NCBI GenBank assembly: GCA_013696425.1
Contig: JACCYP010000197.1
Location: 1-7,719 of the forward strand
Direction of reading: 5' to 3'
DNA length: 7,719 nucleotides
DNA from: Thermoleophilaceae bacterium
Lineage (GTDB): Bacteria; Actinomycetota; Thermoleophilia; Solirubrobacterales; Thermoleophilaceae
Below, piece by piece: positions 1 to 5,281 of this stretch. The stretch's first letter is position 1. Each line of letters opens with the position of its first letter. Position numbers and translations under genes: made by a program. The notes under the pieces are model-generated. The model did no database searches. It saw nothing but the letters and a program-made list of their open reading frames with translations, and was not told where the DNA came from.

Positions 1-497
1 GCGCCGTATTCCGCGGTGCCGAGCACATCCTCCGTGCGCGCGGGGCACGGGGCGAAGGAATGCACGTGGTAGAAGGCCACCGGGTCGGGGAGGCCGGCGT
101 TGAGTGCCGACTGGCTGCGCCAGCCGACCGCGTTCCAGCCGATCTGAGGGAGCTTCAGCCCGTTCGAGCCGAGCCGTTCGACGGGCCCCGCGATCAGACC
201 GAGGCCCTCCGCGCCGCCGAGCTCGTCCGAGGAGTCGAAGAGCAGCTGCATGCCCAGGCAGATGCCGAGCAGCGGCACCCCGGCCTTGCGGCGCTCGCCC
301 ACGACCTCGTCGAGGCCGAGCGCGCGGATCCGCCCCATCGCCTTTGGGAACGCGCCGACGCCCGGCAGCACGATCCCGCCCGCCTCGCGGATCAGTTCGT
401 GGTCGTTGGTCACCACCGCCTCTGCGCCCACGTGCTCGAGGGCCTTCTCCACCGAGCGCAGATTGCCCATGCCGTAGTCGAGCACCGCGATGCTCAC
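1..497 (-). CDS. hisH: Imidazole glycerol phosphate synthase, glutamine amidotransferase subunit HisH (3' end cut by window edge)
   Basis: HisH hydrolyses glutamine and passes ammonia to HisF, which makes imidazole glycerol phosphate and AICAR at the fifth step of histidine synthesis in the cytoplasm. The visible 165 codons begin MSIAVLDYGMGNLRSVEKAL, the typical class I amidotransferase opening. An oxyanion-loop stretch LPGVGAF lies at about residues 44-50, and the nucleophile elbow GICLGMQLL places the catalytic cysteine at residue 80. A later FYHVHSFAP segment at about 142-150 is also typical of HisH. The His/Glu pair of the catalytic triad lies past the left edge, so completeness cannot be judged. 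The start is GTG, overlapping the hisB stop as GTGA, with a GAAGGG ribosome-binding candidate 6 nt upstream; translational coupling to hisB is likely. The gene is absent from simple ORF lists because its stop is outside the window. The family call is secure. Confidence 0.96.
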   Translation of the reverse strand, partial: MSIAVLDYGMGNLRSVEKALEHVGAEAVVTNDHELIREAGGIVLPGVGAFPKAMGRIRALGLDEVVGERRKAGVPLLGICLGMQLLFDSSDELGGAEGLGLIAGPVERLGSNGLKLPQIGWNAVGWRSQSALNAGLPDPVAFYHVHSFAPCPARTEDVLGTAEYG

Positions 498-1081
498 AGG
501 AGGCCCTTCGTGCTGGGGATGCCCGGGATGCCGGGGTCGAGCGCCACCGCCTGGCGCAGCGCACGGGCGAAGGCCTTGAAACCGGCCTCGATCATGTGGT
601 GGGGGTTCGTCCCGGCCTCGATCTGAAGGTGCAGCGTGAGCTTCGCCGTGCCGGACACCGCGCGCATGAACTCCTCCATCAGGTGGGCCTCGAAGCCTGC
701 TATCTCTGCGTCGGCGGGCTCGCCCGACACGAGCGCCAGTGGGCGTCCGGACAGGTCGAGTGCACAGCTCGCGCGCGCCTCGTCCATCGGCACCACGGAG
801 TGCCCGAAGCGCACGATGCCGGCGCGGTCGGCCAGCGCCTCGTCGAGCGCCAGCCCGAGCGCGAGGCCGGTGTCCTCGACGGTGTGGTGGGCGCCGGTCT
901 GGAGGTCGCCGCGGCCGGACACCGTCAGGTCGAGCCCGCCGTGGCGCGCCACCGCATCGAGCATGTGGTCGAAGAACCCGAGGCCCGTGTCGCGCGTCCC
1001 CTGGCCCGTGCCGTCGAGCACGAGTGAGAGGGCGATGTCGGTCTCGCCGGTCTTGCGCTGGATCTCTGCGGTGCGGCTCAT
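494..1081 (-). CDS. hisB: Imidazoleglycerol-phosphate dehydratase (monofunctional HisB)
   Basis: HisB dehydrates imidazole glycerol phosphate to imidazole acetol phosphate, the sixth step of histidine synthesis, using bound Mn2+. The 195-residue length is that of the monofunctional enzyme; there is no N-terminal histidinol-phosphatase domain as in E. coli, so histidinol phosphatase must be encoded elsewhere. The duplicated metal-binding signatures are present: GFFDHML (residues 35-41), HHTVEDTGLALG (65-76) and NPHHMIEAGFKAFARAL (159-175). The C-terminus GIPSTKGLL is the usual family ending. The residues just before HHTVED read TGA, where many homologues have an acidic residue; this is a minor variation. 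The ATG start overlaps the hisD stop as ATGA and has GGAG 5 nt upstream. The stop overlaps the GTG of hisH. Confidence 0.97.
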   Translation of the reverse strand: MSRTAEIQRKTGETDIALSLVLDGTGQGTRDTGLGFFDHMLDAVARHGGLDLTVSGRGDLQTGAHHTVEDTGLALGLALDEALADRAGIVRFGHSVVPMDEARASCALDLSGRPLALVSGEPADAEIAGFEAHLMEEFMRAVSGTAKLTLHLQIEAGTNPHHMIEAGFKAFARALRQAVALDPGIPGIPSTKGLL

Positions 1082-2265
1082 CGTCGCTCCATCGATTCGG
1101 CATGAAGGGGGAATCCCTCTGCTCTTGCAAGGGGCCCACCGGCGCGCGCGAGGGCCTGTGCGGCGCCGTCGCCGAGGGTAACGCGGGACATGCGCCGCCT
1201 GAAGGTCGCCGGGCCGAGCGCGCTCGCGTAGCGAGCCGCCCCGCCGGTGGGGAGCACGTGGTTCGAGCCCGCGACATAATCGCCGAACGCCGTAGCCGCG
1301 TCGCGGCCCACGAACAGGCAGCCGGCGCGCGTGATGCGATCTGCCTGGCCCTCGGCCTCGGCGCCCATCAACTGCAGGTGCTCGGGCGCGAGCGCGTCCG
1401 CGAGGCCCACCGGGTCGGGGCTCTGGACGAGCACGGCGCGGTCCCCCTCGAGCGGGTCGAGCAGCCTGCGGTCGGCCGCGATCGCGACGACGAGGGAGTC
1501 CTCACCGTGCTCGGCCTGCGCGCGCAGGTCGAGGCGCGCCAGCTCCAGGTCGGCGCCCTCGGAGAGCACCACCACCAGCTCGCTCGGGCCGGCCACGCTG
1601 TCGATCCCAACGTGGGTGCCGGCCACCTGCCGCTTTGCCTCCTGCACCCACGGGCTCCCGGGGCCGACGATCACGTCGACCGCCTTCACCGTCTCGGTGC
1701 CGAACGCCAGCGCCGCGATCGCCTGGGCACCGCCCACGCGGTACACCTCGCTCACCCCGCACAGCGCGCAGGCCGCCAGGATCACGGGATGCGCGTGGCC
1801 CTGCGGTCCCGGCGGGGCGCACACGGCGATGTCCTCGACGCCCGCCACGCGCGCGGCAACCGCGCACATCACGACGGTCGAGGGATAGGGCGAGCGCCCG
1901 CCCGGCACGTACGCGCCGGCACGGCGCACCGGGAACTCCGAGATCTCCACGCGCTGGCCTTCAGGGAGGTCGATGCCCACCGGCTCGTGCAGCTGCGCCT
2001 CGGCCACCCGGTCGACGTTGGCGATTGCGGTGCGCAGCCCCGCCAGCACGTCGGCCGGGAGCAGCGCCAGCGCGTCGTCGATCTCGCGTACGGGCACGCG
2101 CAGCGCCTCGGGCTCGACGCCGTCGAACTCGACCGTGAGGCGCTCGAGCGCGTCGTCGCCACCGCTCGCGACGTCGGCCAGGATCCGCGCGACATCCTCG
2201 GCGAGCCCGGCCGGCGGGCTTGCAGTGCCGCGAACCTCGGCAGGGGTCGGGTCGCTCAGGATCAC
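1078..2265 (-). CDS. hisD: Histidinol dehydrogenase
   Basis: HisD is the zinc enzyme that oxidises L-histidinol to histidine in two NAD-dependent steps, ending the pathway. The 395-residue product carries the family landmarks: GAYVPGGRSPYPSTVVM (residues 117-133, nucleotide-binding region), IDSVAGPSELVV (221-232), AQAEHGEDS (249-257), APEHLQLM (293-300) and FGDYVAGSNHVLPTGG (327-342). By family comparison the zinc ligands are Gln250, His253, Asp329 and His388, and the catalytic pair is Glu295-His296; all are present. The protein is about 35 residues shorter than the usual 430, mostly at the N-terminus. The GTG start at 2265 is preceded by GAGG with 5-nt spacing. The frame stays open upstream to the hisG end but offers no ATG or GTG there. 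No hisC lies between this gene and hisB. Confidence 0.96.
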   Translation of the reverse strand: MILSDPTPAEVRGTASPPAGLAEDVARILADVASGGDDALERLTVEFDGVEPEALRVPVREIDDALALLPADVLAGLRTAIANVDRVAEAQLHEPVGIDLPEGQRVEISEFPVRRAGAYVPGGRSPYPSTVVMCAVAARVAGVEDIAVCAPPGPQGHAHPVILAACALCGVSEVYRVGGAQAIAALAFGTETVKAVDVIVGPGSPWVQEAKRQVAGTHVGIDSVAGPSELVVVLSEGADLELARLDLRAQAEHGEDSLVVAIAADRRLLDPLEGDRAVLVQSPDPVGLADALAPEHLQLMGAEAEGQADRITRAGCLFVGRDAATAFGDYVAGSNHVLPTGGAARYASALGPATFRRRMSRVTLGDGAAQALARAGGPLARAEGFPLHAESMERR

Positions 2266-2304
2266 GCCGGCCTCGCCGCCCAGGTCCGACCCGTGGTCTG
2301 TGAT

Positions 2305-2317
2305 GACCCCCGGGGTC
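2305..2317. repeat. 13-bp perfect palindrome in the hisG-hisD gap
   Basis: GACCCC-C-GGGGTC directly abuts the hisG stop codon, inside the only sizeable gap (52 nt) of the his cluster. The arms are 6 bp around a single base; as RNA it could fold only a shorter stem (GACC/GGTC with a 5-nt loop), with no U-tract on the minus strand, so it is not a normal intrinsic terminator. It could be a protein-binding dyad or chance in GC-rich sequence. Confidence 0.35.
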
Positions 2318-2944
2318 TCATTTGCGCAGCCTCCCCACCAGATCGTCGATGGCGGCGGCCTTCAGCTTGTGGGCCACGGGGTTGGCGATCAGCCGGGCCG
2401 TGCACACGACGATCTCCTCGCGCACCTCGAGGTCGTTCTCGATCAGCGTCTTGCCGGTGGCGGTGAGGTCCACGATGCCGTCCACCAGGCCCGTGAGCGG
2501 CCCGATCTCCACCGAGCCCTTCACCTCGACGATGTCGGCCTCGCGCCCGGTCGACGCGAAGTGCTCGCGCGCGATCCGTGGGTACTTGGTGGCCACGCGC
2601 ACGCGGCCGAGGCGGCGCAGCGACTCGCCCATGACGTCGTCGCCCTTGCGCGCGGCCACGACCATCTCGCAGCGGCCGAAGCCGAGGTCGAGCAGCTCGT
2701 ACACGCCGCGCTCGGGCGCCTCGAGAAGCACGTCCTTGCCGGTGATGCCGACATCGGCCGCGCCGTGCTCGACGTAGGTCGGCCCGTCGCTCGGGCGCAT
2801 GGTCACCACCCCGATGTCAGGGAACACGAGCTTGCGTTCGTTCGAGCGCACCTCGCTCGTGTCGAGGCCGAGTGAGTCGAGCAGGTCGAGCGAGCCGGGC
2901 ATCAGCGCGCCGCGCGGGACGGCGATCGTCAGGCCGCTGGTCAT
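2318..2944 (-). CDS. hisG: ATP phosphoribosyltransferase catalytic subunit, short form (HisG_S)
   Basis: HisG condenses ATP with PRPP to give phosphoribosyl-ATP, the committed and normally feedback-controlled first step of histidine synthesis. At 208 residues this is the short form, lacking the C-terminal regulatory ACT-like domain of the about 290-residue long form; short HisG proteins work as a hetero-octamer with HisZ, encoded immediately upstream. Visible family features are the IAVPRGALMPGSLDLL N-terminus (residues 7-22), RPSDGPTYVEHGAADVGITG (50-69), VATKYPRIAREHF (117-129), and the PRPP-binding loop DGIVDLTATGKTLIEN (155-170). The ATG overlaps the hisZ stop as ATGA, and the end of hisZ supplies a strong GAGGAGAAGG ribosome-binding site. 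A 52-nt gap follows before hisD. Confidence 0.97.
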   Translation of the reverse strand: MTSGLTIAVPRGALMPGSLDLLDSLGLDTSEVRSNERKLVFPDIGVVTMRPSDGPTYVEHGAADVGITGKDVLLEAPERGVYELLDLGFGRCEMVVAARKGDDVMGESLRRLGRVRVATKYPRIAREHFASTGREADIVEVKGSVEIGPLTGLVDGIVDLTATGKTLIENDLEVREEIVVCTARLIANPVAHKLKAAAIDDLVGRLRK

Positions 2945-3906
2945 CCCTTCTCCTCGGCCATCTTCGCGATGTGCACGCGCTCCACGTCCAGGGCCGTGCC
3001 GCAGGCCGGCAGGTCGCGTCCGAAGCGCCCGATCATGTCGTCATAGCGCCCACCGCCGCCGAGCATGAAGCCGACCGCGGGGTCATATACCTCCCACACC
3101 GGCCCGGTGTAGTAGCCGAGTTCGCGCACCAGACCGAGGTCGAAGATCACGCGGTCGGCCACGCCCCGCTCAGCCAGCAGCTCGTAGAGCTCGCGCAGGC
3201 GCTCGACGGCCTGGGAGACCGGACCGTTTGCGCGCCCGAGCACTTCGATACCGCCGCGCAGCGTGGGCAGCCGGGTGAGCAGCGCCCGCGACTCGGGCGA
3301 GATCGACAGGCGCTCGGTGCGCGCCTCGAGCTCCACCAGGTCACGCCGCGACAGTGCCCCGAGCAGGTCCTCGCGCTCCTCGTCCGGCACCTCGAGGTTC
3401 GCGAGCAGGGACCGGTAGAGATCGCCGTCGCCGAGACCGATCCGGTGACGGGCCAGGCCGGCCTCCGAGAGGCCCTCGAGCGCGAGCGACACCGCCTCGG
3501 CCTCACCCTCCGGTCCCGGCACGCCGATCAGCTCGACGCCCGCCTGGAGGAACTCACGCGACTGGCCGGTGCCACTCTTCACGGCGCGGTAGGAGTGCGC
3601 GAAGTAGCAGAGGCGCAGGGGCATCTCCGCGTCCTGGAAGCGGGTGGCCACCACGCGGGCGATCGGGATGGTCATGTCCGAGCGCAGCACCAGCAGCCGG
3701 CCCGCGTCGTCGAAGAGGCGGAAGCCCGAGCCGGCGGTGCGCTCGTCGCCGCGACGCATCACGTCCTCGTACTCCATGGCGGGCGTCCACACCTCGCCGT
3801 AGCCGGCCTTCTCGAATGAGGCGTGCAGCGAGGAGGACAGAGCGCGCAGCTCGCGCATCTCGTCCGGCAGGACGTCGCGGGTCCCCGGCGGGATCGGCTG
3901 GATCAT
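2941..3906 (-). CDS. hisZ: ATP phosphoribosyltransferase regulatory subunit HisZ (histidyl-tRNA synthetase-like)
   Basis: HisZ is a class II histidyl-tRNA synthetase paralogue that binds short HisG and confers activity and histidine feedback inhibition; it does not charge tRNA. The 321-residue protein ends shortly after the catalytic-core motif and lacks the C-terminal anticodon-binding domain that takes HisRS to about 420 residues, which separates it from hisS. Core features are PPGTRDVLPDEM (residues 6-17), LRSDMTIPIARVVATR (74-89), a motif-2-like SREFLQAGVELIG (116-128), GYYTGPVWEVY (264-274) and MLGGGGRYDDMIGRFG (281-296). Its position directly before hisG supports the HisZ call. The ATG lies 9 nt after the murA stop with no visible ribosome-binding site (GCGCCCCCG precedes it), so translation may depend on ribosomes finishing murA. 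The stop overlaps hisG. Confidence 0.94.
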   Translation of the reverse strand: MIQPIPPGTRDVLPDEMRELRALSSSLHASFEKAGYGEVWTPAMEYEDVMRRGDERTAGSGFRLFDDAGRLLVLRSDMTIPIARVVATRFQDAEMPLRLCYFAHSYRAVKSGTGQSREFLQAGVELIGVPGPEGEAEAVSLALEGLSEAGLARHRIGLGDGDLYRSLLANLEVPDEEREDLLGALSRRDLVELEARTERLSISPESRALLTRLPTLRGGIEVLGRANGPVSQAVERLRELYELLAERGVADRVIFDLGLVRELGYYTGPVWEVYDPAVGFMLGGGGRYDDMIGRFGRDLPACGTALDVERVHIAKMAEEKG

Positions 3907-3915
3907 CGGGGGCGC

Positions 3916-5220
3916 CTACGCGGTGAGGCGCTCGGCGGGAACGCGCTCGATCCGCGCGCCGAGGGCGCGCAGGCGTTCGTCGATCCGCTCGTAGCCGCGG
4001 TCGATCTGGCGCACGTTGCCGATCTCCGAGGTGCCCTCCGCGCACAGCGCCGCGATGAGCATCGCCATGCCGGCACGGATGTCGGGGCTCTCCATGCGCT
4101 CACCGTGAAGCCGGCTCGGGCCACTCACGACCGCGCGGTGCGGATCGCAGAGCAGTACCCGAGCGCCCATGGAGACGAGCTTGTCCACGAAGAACAGGCG
4201 GTTCTCGAACATCTTCTCGTGGATGAGGACCATTCCCTCGGCCTGGGTGGCGAGCGCGAGCGCGATCGAGGTGAGGTCGGCCGGGAACGCGGGCCACGGG
4301 CCGTCCTCGATCTTCGAGATCGCATCGCCCTCGTCGTCGCGCACGCGCAGCTTCTGCCCGGCCGGGACGTGCGCCACGCCGTCGTCGAAGAGCATCGTGC
4401 AGCCGATGCGCTCGAACACGAGCTGTGTCATGCGCAGGTCCTCGGGTACCACGTCGTCGATCTGCAGCTCGCCACCGGTCACGGCCGCGAGCGCCACGAA
4501 CGACGCGATCTCGATGTAGTCGGGCCCGATGCGGTAGTCCGCACCGCCGAGTTCGCCGCGCCCGTGCACGATCAGCACGTTCGAGCCGATGCCCTCGATG
4601 CGCGCGCCCATCTGCAGCAGGATCCGCGCGAGGTCCTGCACGTGGGGCTCGGACGCGGCGTTGTGGATCACGGTGGAGCCCTCGGTGAGGGCGGCGGCCA
4701 TCAGGGCGTTCTCCGTCGCCATCACCGACGGCTCATCCATGAAGAAGTCGCATGCGCGCAGGCCGCCGGATGGAGCGGTCAGCTTGTACTCCTTGCGGCC
4801 CGCCTCGACCGAGGCGCCGAGGGCGCGGAAGGCGTCGAGGTGCGGGTCGAGCCGGCGGCGGCCGATCACGTCGCCCCCCGGCGGGGGCATGAACGCCTCG
4901 CCGAATCGCGCGAGCAGGGGGCCGGCGAGCAGGAAGGAGGCGCGGATCTTGGTGGTGAGCGACTCGTCGGGCCGCGTCGCGGTCACGTCCGCGGCGCACA
5001 GGAAGACGGTGTTCTCCTCCTGCCATTCGCAGCGGACGCCGAGCGCCTGGAGCAGGCCGACCATGGCGTCCACATCGCGGATCCGCGGGATGTTCCGCAG
5101 GATCACCTCTTCCTCGGTGAGCAGGCAGGACGCGAGCGCGGGCAGGGCCGCGTTCTTGTTGCCGGCAGGCGTGATCGTTCCGCTCAGGGGCTGCCCGCCC
5201 TCTATGACGAACTTGTCCAT
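3916..5220 (-). CDS. murA: UDP-N-acetylglucosamine 1-carboxyvinyltransferase MurA with Asp in place of the active-site Cys
   Basis: MurA transfers enolpyruvate from PEP to UDP-GlcNAc, the first committed step of peptidoglycan precursor synthesis in the cytoplasm. From the ATG at 5220 the product is 434 residues, the family size, starting MDKFVIEGGQPLSGTITPAG. Matching known positions are Lys22 (GNKNAALPALA, 20-30), Arg93 in KIRAS (91-95), Arg122, Asp315 in PWPAFPAD (308-315) and Arg408 in IDRGYERID (406-414). The catalytic-loop motif reads PPPGGDVIGRRRLDPHL (112-128), so the usual Cys (115 in E. coli) is Asp117, codon GAC at 4870-4872. The frame is open upstream; starts at 5247 or further would add residues with no similarity to the family, so 5220 is preferred despite no clear ribosome-binding site. 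It is the first gene of the minus-strand run, 9 nt before hisZ. Confidence 0.96.
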   Translation of the reverse strand: MDKFVIEGGQPLSGTITPAGNKNAALPALASCLLTEEEVILRNIPRIRDVDAMVGLLQALGVRCEWQEENTVFLCAADVTATRPDESLTTKIRASFLLAGPLLARFGEAFMPPPGGDVIGRRRLDPHLDAFRALGASVEAGRKEYKLTAPSGGLRACDFFMDEPSVMATENALMAAALTEGSTVIHNAASEPHVQDLARILLQMGARIEGIGSNVLIVHGRGELGGADYRIGPDYIEIASFVALAAVTGGELQIDDVVPEDLRMTQLVFERIGCTMLFDDGVAHVPAGQKLRVRDDEGDAISKIEDGPWPAFPADLTSIALALATQAEGMVLIHEKMFENRLFFVDKLVSMGARVLLCDPHRAVVSGPSRLHGERMESPDIRAGMAMLIAALCAEGTSEIGNVRQIDRGYERIDERLRALGARIERVPAERLTA

Positions 5221-5230
5221 GGAAGCGACG

Positions 5231-5236
5231 AGTGTA
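5231..5236 (-). promoter_or_regulatory. Candidate -10 box for murA (TACACT)
   Basis: On the minus strand the sequence reads TACACT, then 10 nt, then the murA ATG. It fits the TANNNT pattern and would start transcription a few bases before the ATG, giving an almost leaderless mRNA. This agrees with the lack of a Shine-Dalgarno sequence before the ATG. No good -35 element is seen at 16-18 nt spacing (the best is a weak ACTTCC or CTTCCG). A single hexamer is thin evidence. Confidence 0.3.
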
Positions 5237-5268
5237 CGGGAGGGCATTTCCTCGGAAGTTCGCCCTTC

Positions 5269-5274
5269 TACCCT
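5269..5274 (+). promoter_or_regulatory. Candidate -10 box for the secreted glycosidase-like gene (TACCCT)
   Basis: TACCCT matches TANNNT and lies 7 nt before the TTG at 5282, the spacing expected if transcription begins at or next to the start codon. The absence of any Shine-Dalgarno sequence before 5282 fits a leaderless message. However, leaderless genes generally prefer ATG or GTG, and a GTG lies 9 nt further on at 5291. No clear -35 is visible. Confidence 0.3.
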
Positions 5275-5281
5275 CATCCCC

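Larger units (their letters stand above)
5221..5281. promoter_or_regulatory. Divergent intergenic spacer between murA and the secreted glycosidase-like gene
   Basis: This 61-bp spacer must carry the promoters of both divergent units unless one lies inside the opposite gene. Each strand shows one hexamer matching the actinobacterial TANNNT -10 pattern close to the start codon (listed separately); no convincing -35 box is seen on either strand. In the middle is a loose nested dyad: AGGGC (5241-5245) with GCCCT (5262-5266) outside, and TTCC (5248-5251) with GGAA (5254-5257) inside. The arms are short and unequally spaced, so an operator role is only a possibility. Confidence 0.5.

Noticed and set aside
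739..2466. 575-codon plus-strand open frame over hisB, hisD and part of hisG
   Set aside because: It is antisense to three certain genes, and its product is Arg/Ala/His-rich with no recognisable motif.
2941..3906. Histidyl-tRNA synthetase (hisS)
   Set aside because: The protein stops after the catalytic core with no anticodon-binding domain and overlaps short hisG, which fits HisZ instead.
5241..5266. Intrinsic terminator from the AGGGC/GCCCT dyad
   Set aside because: The stem is short and interrupted, has no T-tract, and lies between divergent starts, where no terminator is expected.
4589..5281. Upstream part of a 935-codon plus-strand open frame that leads into the glycosidase-like gene
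   Set aside because: It lies antisense over murA, has no domain-like sequence, and precedes a clear signal peptide; open antisense frames are expected in GC-rich coding DNA.
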